The position numbers and the translations under genes were made by a program. Positions 1-4,276 of a stretch of DNA of 5,353 bases are shown piece after piece. Origin of the DNA: DATJXG01 sp035500455 (GTDB lineage Bacteria > Acidobacteriota > Terriglobia > Terriglobales > Acidobacteriaceae); contig DATJXG010000227.1 of NCBI GenBank assembly GCA_035500455.1, positions 1 to 5,353 of the forward strand. The letters are read 5' to 3'. The notes under the pieces were generated by a model. That model was not told where the DNA came from. It did not search any database and was given only the letters and a program-made list of their open reading frames with translations. The first letter of the stretch is position 1, and the number at the start of each line of letters is the position of its first letter.

Positions 1-618
1 CTCTTCGTATTCATCAATCTTGGGGGCGACGAATTTCAGGAACTTCTCAACCTCGGCCTCAAAGCCTTCGTAGGTTTCGTACAGGCAGCCCCCGATGCGG
101 AAGGCGTGCGTCGTCAGCCGGGCGCCGCAGTACTTTTCGAAGATCTTGAGAATCTCTTCGCGGTCGCGGAAGGTGTAGAACAGCGGCGTGATGGCGCCGA
201 TATCGAGCGCGTGGGTGCCCAGCCAGAGCATGTGGCTGGCTAGGCGGTTCAATTCGGTGAGGATCACGCGGATGTAATTTGCCCGCGGCGGCGCCTGCAC
301 ATTCAGCAGCTTCTCGACCGCCTCGCAATATCCCAGCCCGTTCGAGACCGCGGCTACATAATCCATGCGGTCTACGTAGGGATTGAACATGGTGTAGGTG
401 CGGTGCTCGGCGATCTTCTCGACGCCGCGATGCAGGTAGCCGATGACGCACTCGGTGCCCAGAACTTTTTCGCCATCCAACTTGAGGATTACGCGCAGCA
501 CGCCATGGGTGGCGGGATGCTGCGGCCCCATGTTGATGATGAGTTCGTTGGAATCGAGGAAGGTTTTGTCGGGCTTGCCCAGTTCCAGGTTCGAGAGGTA
601 TTTGGTGGCGTCGGTCAT
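1..618 (-). CDS. nuoD: NADH-quinone oxidoreductase subunit D (49 kDa-type), N-terminal 206 residues; runs off the left edge
   Basis: Reading the minus strand from the ATG at 616-618 gives 206 codons with no stop, so the 3' half lies outside the window. NuoD is the 49 kDa-type subunit of complex I. With NuoB it forms the quinone-reduction site of the peripheral arm on the cytoplasmic side of the membrane. The protein shows the family signature NMGPQHPATHGVLR at residues 29-42, then IGYLHRGVEKIAE near 59-71, YVDRMDY at 81-87 and LNRLASHMLWLGTHALDIGA at about 123-142. The two quinone-site residues known in Thermus Nqo4, His38 and Tyr87, fall at the same positions here. It starts 16 bp after the nuoC stop, so the two are almost certainly co-transcribed. 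There is no strong Shine-Dalgarno before the ATG (only a GGG-containing stretch), which suggests translation coupled to nuoC. C and D are separate genes, not the fused nuoCD of enterobacteria. Identification is secure; only the truncation limits it. Confidence 0.96.
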   Translation of the reverse strand, partial: MTDATKYLSNLELGKPDKTFLDSNELIINMGPQHPATHGVLRVILKLDGEKVLGTECVIGYLHRGVEKIAEHRTYTMFNPYVDRMDYVAAVSNGLGYCEAVEKLLNVQAPPRANYIRVILTELNRLASHMLWLGTHALDIGAITPLFYTFRDREEILKIFEKYCGARLTTHAFRIGGCLYETYEGFEAEVEKFLKFVAPKIDEYEE

Positions 619-634
619 CGCTATTTGCCCGCGG

Positions 635-1219
635 CTATTGCCCGCTCTCGATCCCCAGGTTGATCTGTACCCACTCGTTGTCTTGCTGAATGATGCCGTA
701 GTCCTTGCGCAGGGGATGGCCCTTCCAGCCATCTGGCAGCAGGATGCGTTTCAAATCGGGATGGCCTTCGAAGTGAATCCCAAACATGTCGTACACTTCC
801 CGCTCCAGCCAGTTGGCCGCCGGCCAGAGGGAGACCACGCTGGGCACGCTGTCGCCGTCGGCGTACAACGCCTTCACCCGGATGCGCTGGTTGTGCTCGA
901 AGGAGTAGAGAATCCAGAGGACGTCAAACTGTTTTTCGCGCTCGGGATAGTGGACGGCGGTGACGTCAACCAGGTAGTCGAAGCGCTCCCGGTCGCGCAG
1001 GACGGTAAGCACCTCGGTGAGGATCAGGGGCTCGACCACCATGTAATTCTGGCCAAGATAGATGTTGGCTTCGCGAATGCCCGATCCGTAGCGTTCTTTG
1101 AGGGTTTGTACGAGGGGGGAATCCCACGGAATAGGAGCGGGTCCTGCCGGCTTGGCAGGGGCTCCGGGGGCCGACCGATGTTCACCGCCGGACGTGGGCG
1201 ATTTGGTCTCGTCTGGCAT
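635..1219 (-). CDS. nuoC: NADH-quinone oxidoreductase subunit C (30 kDa-type)
   Basis: This encodes 194 residues of the hydrophilic 30 kDa-type subunit of complex I, which packs against NuoD and NuoB in the connecting arm. It binds no cofactor itself. The diagnostic motif is at residues 139-174: EREVYDMFGIHFEGHPDL followed by KRILLPDGWKGHPLRKDY. The region FDYLVDVTAVHYP (80-92) is also typical. Residues 1-32 are rich in Pro, Ala, Gly and Ser and look like a disordered, non-conserved extension, so a start further in is possible. The ATG at 1217-1219 is preferred because it sits about 45 nt below a good promoter, with a weak GAGG at 1237-1240. No nuoB or nuoA precedes it: the 340 bp upstream carry no credible gene. 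nuoC therefore opens this transcription unit and nuoA/nuoB must be encoded elsewhere. Complex I assignment is secure. Confidence 0.96.
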   Translation of the reverse strand: MPDETKSPTSGGEHRSAPGAPAKPAGPAPIPWDSPLVQTLKERYGSGIREANIYLGQNYMVVEPLILTEVLTVLRDRERFDYLVDVTAVHYPEREKQFDVLWILYSFEHNQRIRVKALYADGDSVPSVVSLWPAANWLEREVYDMFGIHFEGHPDLKRILLPDGWKGHPLRKDYGIIQQDNEWVQINLGIESGQ

Positions 1220-1253
1220 TGCTACGAAGGCGCAAACCTCCGGCGTTGCACGA

Positions 1254-1275
1254 CTTCAGAAGAACGTTAACTTCT
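1254..1275. promoter_or_regulatory. Dyad overlapping the nuoC -10 and start site (possible operator)
   Basis: AGAAG at 1258-1262 and CTTCT at 1271-1275 are inverted around the 8-bp centre aacgttaa. A second short palindrome, CTTC-A-GAAG (1254-1262), abuts it. The dyad covers the last bases of the predicted -10 and the likely transcription start of nuoC, where a repressor would be expected to act. No known regulator's box is recognised, and short AT-rich dyads also arise by chance. Confidence 0.3.
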
Positions 1276-1299
1276 AACAGCTTGCGGGGAGACTGTCAA
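1271..1299 (-). promoter_or_regulatory. Predicted sigma70-type promoter of the nuoC-nuoD operon
   Basis: On the minus strand a perfect TTGACA (-35, at 1294-1299) is followed after exactly 17 bp by TAGAAG (-10, at 1271-1276; 4 of 6 matches to TATAAT). Transcription would start near 1264, giving a leader of about 45 nt before the nuoC ATG. Position, strand and spacing all fit. It is the best promoter match I found in the window. Confidence 0.7.
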
Positions 1300-1337
1300 C
1301 GCGGTTTGGGGCGGCGAAGGCGGGGGAAACTGGGGCT

Positions 1338-1484
1338 GCAAGAGGCAACAGGTCGGCTCTTGCGTCCGGGGCCTTGATGGAACAGAATCTCGATGAAAGA
1401 TCTGCGATAAAGTGGGATCTTGCGTGCCTCCTTCAGGGCTTGTGCTTCGAGCACGTATCCTACCCTCAGGGTGCACGCCTTTTT
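1338..1484 (+). other. Series of hairpins ending in a T tract in the nuoC-plsC intergenic region
   Basis: The 341 bp between nuoC and plsC hold no credible gene, but this part is rich in inverted repeats. GCAAGAG (1338-1344) pairs with CTCTTGC (1357-1363). AAGATC (1397-1402) pairs with GATCTT (1416-1421). GCGTGC (1422-1427) pairs with GCACGC (1473-1478) and encloses GTGCT-tcg-AGCAC (1442-1454) and CCCT-c-AGGG (1463-1471). The sequence CC then five T follows (ending 1484), so on the plus strand the last structure resembles an intrinsic terminator. No upstream plus-strand gene needs one. It could be the end of an unannotated small RNA, protection against read-through into plsC, or a decayed repeat element. 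It does not match the cores of 6S, SRP, tmRNA or RNase P RNA that I know. Confidence 0.35.
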
Positions 1485-1563
1485 CGTCTCTATTAGTTTC
1501 AGGCTGGCCAGTACTTCGCTGAGATGGTTGTGATCGGTATTTGCTGCTTGTTCCGAACCTGTG

Positions 1564-2283
1564 ATGCGCGCCTACTTCATGCTCGCTTTCTGGGCCGTCG
1601 CCATGCCGATCGCGGCGCTGATCGGCTTTCCCTGGACGCTACTCACCCGCAACGTGAATTTCCTCTACCGCATCAGCATGTGGGGAGCGTTTGCCGGGGT
1701 GCGCCTGGCGGGGATTCGGGTGAAGACGGTGGGGTTGGAGCGAATCGATCCGGCGCGAACTTACATCTTCATGTCCAACCACGCCTCGAATATTGACCCG
1801 CCGCTCATGCTGCCGCTGATCCCGCGGCGTACTTCGGTGATGGCGCGGCATGAGCTGTTCAACTATCCGCTGCTGGGAACGGCCATGCGGCTGGGATCGC
1901 TGGTGCCGGTGGAACGCAAGAACCGCGATGCCGGAATTGCCGCGGTGCGGGCGGCTGCCGGGGTGATCCGGCAAGGCATCAACATGACGATTTATGTGGA
2001 GGGCAGGCGGTCCTACGACGGCAAGCTCCTGCCCTTCAAGAAAGGGCCGTTCTATCTGGCGGAGGAGACGCGGGCACCGGTGGTTCCGGTGACCATCTCC
2101 GGAACACACGAAGTCATGCCCAAGGGGAGGTTCAGGGTGAAGTCCGGCCTGGTCACTGTGACCTTTCATGAACCGATCGAGCCGGAGAATTTCGGGAGCC
2201 GGGAATGCCTGATGGAGAAGGTCCGACGGGCGATTGACAGCGGGCTGCCGCCGGAGTATCGGAGCGAGGCGCAGACGGGGTAG
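1564..2283 (+). CDS. 1-acyl-sn-glycerol-3-phosphate acyltransferase family protein (PlsC-like)
   Basis: About 239 residues, the usual length for the PlsC/LPLAT family, which transfers an acyl chain to lysophosphatidic acid (or a related lyso-lipid) at the inner membrane. An N-terminal hydrophobic stretch (about residues 5-27, counted from the GTG at 1561) would anchor it. Motif I is NHASNID, with the catalytic pair H74 and D79. Motif II is SLVPVERKNR (113-122). Motif III is YVEGRRS (145-151), in place of the usual FPEGTRS. Motif IV is VPVTISG (175-181). An in-frame TGA at 1531-1533 limits the start to GTG 1561 or the adjacent ATG 1564; ATG is chosen. Neither has a visible Shine-Dalgarno, so a leaderless or weakly translated start is possible. 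The gene is convergent with lpxD. The family is secure; the acceptor (phosphatidic acid synthesis or, for example, an ornithine lipid) cannot be read from sequence, so no symbol is given. Confidence 0.9.
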   Translation: MRAYFMLAFWAVAMPIAALIGFPWTLLTRNVNFLYRISMWGAFAGVRLAGIRVKTVGLERIDPARTYIFMSNHASNIDPPLMLPLIPRRTSVMARHELFNYPLLGTAMRLGSLVPVERKNRDAGIAAVRAAAGVIRQGINMTIYVEGRRSYDGKLLPFKKGPFYLAEETRAPVVPVTISGTHEVMPKGRFRVKSGLVTVTFHEPIEPENFGSRECLMEKVRRAIDSGLPPEYRSEAQTG

Positions 2284-2297
2284 CAGCGTCCCGCCGA

Positions 2298-2361
2298 CTC
2301 TGCGGTCTCTGTTTTGCGGTCAGGAAAGGGGTTCACCGCTAAGAACGCAAAGGCCGCAAAG
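2298..2361. repeat. Imperfect inverted repeat of the dispersed 'accgcnaagaacgcaaagg' type
   Basis: The left arm (2298-2320, starting ctctgcggtctctg) and right arm (2335-2361, starting accgctaagaacgc) are imperfect inverse complements around a 14-bp loop. In translation the right arm reads FTAKNAKAAKK, a familiar false-ORF signature of a repeat scattered through many GC-rich bacterial genomes. A related copy in the opposite orientation lies at 3519-3547. It sits between the convergent plsC and lpxD genes, where the hairpin could act as a bidirectional terminator, although no T tract follows it. Confidence 0.6.
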
Positions 2362-2412
2362 AAAAGTTTGCCATTGAGGACATGGGGTCGGGTATCGATT
2401 CGGGCGTGGGGT

Positions 2413-2434
2413 TGCCGGCGAGACGCCGGTGCTA
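2413..2434. repeat. Small palindrome abutting the lpxD stop codon
   Basis: CCGGCG (2415-2420), loop aga, CGCCGG (2424-2429) form a perfect 6-bp stem. It is followed by tgcta, where the cta at 2432-2434 is the lpxD TAG stop read on the minus strand. The hairpin would form just after the stop in the lpxD mRNA. No U tract follows on the minus strand, so it is not a canonical intrinsic terminator, but it may stabilise the 3' end. Confidence 0.45.
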
Positions 2435-3427
2435 CTCTTTCCGCCTCAGGGCGCGTGCCATCTCCGGCAGCTTGCTTAGCAACGCGGAATACTTCAGCCA
2501 GAGACGGTGATCGACGGCAGGCGCGCCGCTGACGATGGCGCCTGCGGGAATGTCGCCTGCGACTCCGCTCTGCGGCGTCACGATTGCGCCGTCACCGACG
2601 TGGCAATGGCCAACCACTCCCACCTGGCCGGTGAGAATTACCTTGTTGCCGATTTCGGTTGAGCCCGCCAGGCCTACCTGCGCGGCCAGCAGTGAATCTT
2701 CGCCGACGTGGGAGCCGTGGCCGACCTGCACCAGGTTGTCGATCTTCACTCCCCGCCCGATGCGGGTTCCGCCGACGCTGGCGCGGTCGATGCAGGAATT
2801 GGACTGGATTTCCACGTCATCGCCAACCACGACGCCGGCGGGCTGGGGAATTTTGTGCCACCTTCCGGCATCGTCTTTGGCGAAACCGAAGCCGTCGCCG
2901 CCAATTACCGCGCCATTCTGCAGAGTGACGTTGTCACCCAGGCGGCAATTCTCGCGCACGACGGCATGCGCATGGGCAAAGAAGTCGGCGCCGATTTTTA
3001 CTCCGGGATAGATCACCACGTGCGCCAGCAGAACCGCATTCGCGCCGATCTCTACATCGCGGTCGATCACCACGTAAGGCCCGAGGTGGGCGTTGGAGCC
3101 GATGCGCGATGAAGCATCGACAACTGCCGTGGGATGCACTCCGGGCGCGTATTGCGGAGGCTGATAGAAAAGCTGCAACGCGCGCGCGAACGCCAGGTAT
3201 GGGTTCTTGCTGCGCAGCATAGGAGCGGAAAGGGCGGGGGCATCTTCGCCCAGAATGACCGCCGACGCCCTGGTAGTCTTGGCCGCCGCCGCGTATTTCG
3301 GGTTCGCCAGAAAGGTGAGCTGGCCGGGGGCGGCGTCTTCAATGCCGGCGATGCCGGTAATTTCGATTTCCGGCGCGCCATTTTCCAGGCGGGCGTCGAG
3401 GGAAGCTGCTATTTGCGCGAGTTTCAT
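2432..3427 (-). CDS. lpxD: UDP-3-O-(3-hydroxyacyl)glucosamine N-acyltransferase
   Basis: 331 residues, close to the usual 340. LpxD adds the N-linked 3-hydroxyacyl chain from acyl-ACP to UDP-3-O-acyl-glucosamine, the third step of lipid A synthesis, in the cytoplasm as a homotrimer. Residues 1-95 form the UDP-binding N-terminal domain (GIAGIEDAAPGQLTFLANPKY at about 25-45). Residues from about 96 to 305 are hexapeptide repeats of a left-handed beta helix. The family signature IGGDGFGFA is at 175-183 and DNLVQVGH at 230-237. H237 and H274 have the same spacing as E. coli H239 (catalytic) and H276. The SGAPA turn at 300-304 and a C-terminal helix complete the fold. The gene stands alone, with no lpxA, lpxB, fabZ or bamA beside it. 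Only a weak TGGA precedes the ATG. It implies a lipid-A-bearing outer membrane. Confidence 0.97.
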   Translation of the reverse strand: MKLAQIAASLDARLENGAPEIEITGIAGIEDAAPGQLTFLANPKYAAAAKTTRASAVILGEDAPALSAPMLRSKNPYLAFARALQLFYQPPQYAPGVHPTAVVDASSRIGSNAHLGPYVVIDRDVEIGANAVLLAHVVIYPGVKIGADFFAHAHAVVRENCRLGDNVTLQNGAVIGGDGFGFAKDDAGRWHKIPQPAGVVVGDDVEIQSNSCIDRASVGGTRIGRGVKIDNLVQVGHGSHVGEDSLLAAQVGLAGSTEIGNKVILTGQVGVVGHCHVGDGAIVTPQSGVAGDIPAGAIVSGAPAVDHRLWLKYSALLSKLPEMARALRRKE

Positions 3428-3465
3428 GGGGATCGTCCAGGATGAACGTGGAAATCAGAAAGCTG

Positions 3466-3471
3466 ATTGTA
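3466..3471 (-). promoter_or_regulatory. Possible -10 element for lpxD
   Basis: On the minus strand TACAAT (5 of 6 matches to TATAAT) lies about 38 bp before the lpxD ATG, giving a leader of around 32 nt. No convincing -35 box is found 16-18 bp further upstream, so this is only a candidate. Confidence 0.3.
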
Positions 3472-3518
3472 ACGGAGCAAGCTATGAAAGGTGTTTCCTG
3501 GCGCCCTCGGCGGAAGTT

Positions 3519-3600
3519 CTTGGCGGTCTGCGTTCTCAGCGTCTTAAGATTTTGAAACGCCCGGGAACCTCAAAAACGCAGAGCAAGATGAGAAGCCGCC
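3519..3600. repeat. Second copy of the dispersed repeat, opposite orientation
   Basis: Bases 3519-3547 (beginning cttggcggtctgcgttc) align with the reverse complement of 2332-2361 at roughly 20 or more of 30 positions, with a 2-bp gap. A weaker inverted partner follows (aacgcagagcaag near 3575-3587, with GGCGG at 3522-3526 matching CCGCC at 3596-3600). The element lies between the divergent lpxD and GYD genes, upstream of both starts. Two related copies within 1.2 kb support a genuine repeat family. Confidence 0.5.
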
Positions 3601-3621
3601 CCCGGCAGGAGTTTCCCCCAC

Positions 3622-3651
3622 TTGACGGGGTGGCTAAACCTCTGGGATGAT
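3622..3651 (+). promoter_or_regulatory. Candidate promoter for the GYD-domain gene
   Basis: TTGACG (3622-3627; 5 of 6 matches to the -35 consensus) is followed after 18 bp by GATGAT (3646-3651; 4 of 6 matches to the -10). A start near 3658 would leave a leader of about 23 nt that still contains the Shine-Dalgarno site. The match is moderate and the spacing is slightly long. Confidence 0.4.
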
Positions 3652-3665
3652 TCCGCGCGGCGAGG

Positions 3666-3672
3666 AAAGGAG
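3666..3672 (+). promoter_or_regulatory. Shine-Dalgarno site of the GYD-domain gene
   Basis: AAAGGAG lies 8 nt before the ATG at 3681. It is the clearest ribosome binding site in the window and fixes this start, not the overlapping frame that begins at 3647. Confidence 0.8.
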
Positions 3673-3680
3673 CAATATCC

Positions 3681-4022
3681 ATGCCACATTATCTGCATCA
3701 GGTTTCGTACACCAGCGAGAGCTGGGGAGCGCTGATTGCGCAGCCCCAGAACCGCATCGAGGTGGTCAGCAAGGCCATCGAAAAAGTTGGGGGGAAAGTT
3801 CTCACGAGTTATTTCGCTTTTGGAGAGTATGACGTCGTGGTGATCACCGAGCTGCCGGACAACGTTACGGCGGCGGGCATTGCCATTGCATTTGCCGGCG
3901 GGGGCGCATGCAAGTCGGTGCGCACCACACCGCTGCTTACCGCGCAGGAGGCGATCCAGGCGTTGAACAAAGCCGCGGAGAGCGGCTACCGGCCGATCGC
4001 GGCCGGCTCGAAGGCGGCTTGA
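3681..4022 (+). CDS. GYD domain-containing small protein
   Basis: 113 residues, the size of stand-alone GYD proteins (about 90-110). The pattern fits the family: an N-terminal MPHYLHQVSYT strand, a helix with RIEVVSKAIEKVGGKVLTSYFAFGEYD (the GEYD equivalent of the GYD signature at 48-51), then VVVITELPDNVTAAGIAIAFAGGGACKSVRTTPLLTAQEA. The predicted fold is a compact ferredoxin-like alpha/beta barrel, probably dimeric and cytoplasmic, with no signal peptide or membrane segment. No biochemical role is established for the family that I know of. The last 25 or so residues extend past the domain. It is transcribed alone: lpxD is divergent, a strong Shine-Dalgarno precedes it, and an intrinsic terminator begins 17 bp after its stop. 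These strong signals suggest a well expressed gene. The family call is confident; function unknown. Confidence 0.88.
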   Translation: MPHYLHQVSYTSESWGALIAQPQNRIEVVSKAIEKVGGKVLTSYFAFGEYDVVVITELPDNVTAAGIAIAFAGGGACKSVRTTPLLTAQEAIQALNKAAESGYRPIAAGSKAA

Positions 4023-4038
4023 GTATTCTGGCTTGAGG

Positions 4039-4065
4039 GCGGCCCGCGTCGCGGGCCGCTTTTTT
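4039..4065 (+). terminator. Rho-independent terminator of the GYD-domain gene
   Basis: A perfect 9-bp GC stem (GCGGCCCGC at 4039-4047, loop gtc, GCGGGCCGC at 4051-4059) runs directly into six T (4060-4065). It starts 17 bp after the TGA. No T tract exists on the other side, so it works only for the plus strand and would not stop leuB transcription from the right. Confidence 0.92.
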
Positions 4066-4083
4066 GTTGGGGGACGTGACCGC

Positions 4084-4154
4084 GCCACCGCGGCTAAAGC
4101 CGGTCGTGTGGCGGCTTCGGTCGCCCGGCTGACGCCGGGCGCTTCCACGGTGGC
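4084..4154. repeat. Nested palindromic (REP-like) intergenic element
   Basis: An outer inverted repeat, GCCACCG (4084-4090) and CGGTGGC (4148-4154), encloses two hairpins. One is CGGCT-aa-AGCCG (4091-4102). The other is an 8-bp stem CGCCCGGC-tgac-GCCGGGCG (4122-4141). Together they would fold as a branched structure. The 'ggctaaagcc' and 'ggctgacgcc' cores resemble repetitive extragenic palindromes that I recall from acidobacterial and related genomes. It lies 3' of both the GYD gene and leuB and may help end or protect the leuB transcript. Confidence 0.6.
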
Positions 4155-4210
4155 ACTGGCATTCGTGGCAGCTACTTGGGCTGAAAAATATTTTCGCGCT
4201 TGCTGATTGG

Positions 4211-4276
4211 CTGCTCTGACGCGTTCGACTGCTCAGCTTCCGACGCGATTAGCTGCTCAGGCTCCGACGCGCTCGG
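4211..4276. repeat. Short tandem repeat spanning the 3' end of the leuB-like gene
   Basis: Two 24-bp units (4229-4252 and 4253-4276) match at about 19 of 24 positions, and a shortened 18-bp unit (4211-4228) precedes them. The right-hand unit encodes the last residues and TGA of the dehydrogenase. The middle unit repeats that end, including a second in-frame TGA (4233-4235). In the gene's frame the ends read ERVGA-stop, NRVGS-stop and ERVRA. It looks like slippage duplication of the gene's own terminus. Confidence 0.6.

Noticed and set aside
443..1270. Long plus-strand open frame (275 codons) opposite nuoC and nuoD
   Set aside because: It is the antisense shadow of two certain genes in GC-rich DNA. 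It has no recognisable domain and no ribosome binding site.
1267..1476. Short minus-strand frame upstream of nuoC that might be a missing nuo gene
   Set aside because: Its 69-residue translation is low complexity (Pro, Ser, Arg), has no NuoB cysteines or NuoA membrane segments, and overlaps the nuoC promoter.
1639..2169. Minus-strand open frame of 176 codons opposite the acyltransferase
   Set aside because: It is rich in His, Arg and Pro, as expected of an antisense frame. The plus strand has clear PlsC motifs.
2284..2431. Insertion sequence remnant between plsC and lpxD
   Set aside because: Palindromes are present, but I see no transposase fragment, no longer terminal repeats and no target duplication.
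2314..2532. Plus-strand frame of 72 codons beginning with an FTAKNAKAAKK-like stretch
   Set aside because: This is the translation of the dispersed intergenic repeat and then of the lpxD antisense strand, not a gene.
3207..3650. Plus-strand frame of 147 codons across the lpxD start
   Set aside because: It overlaps the 5' end of lpxD in antisense and then repeat DNA. It has no domain and no Shine-Dalgarno.
3570..4148. Minus-strand frame of 192 codons covering the GYD gene
   Set aside because: It is antisense to a recognised domain with good expression signals and runs through the terminator and palindromic element.
4211..4276. CRISPR array
   Set aside because: The units are directly adjacent with no spacers, differ from one another, and overlap a coding end.
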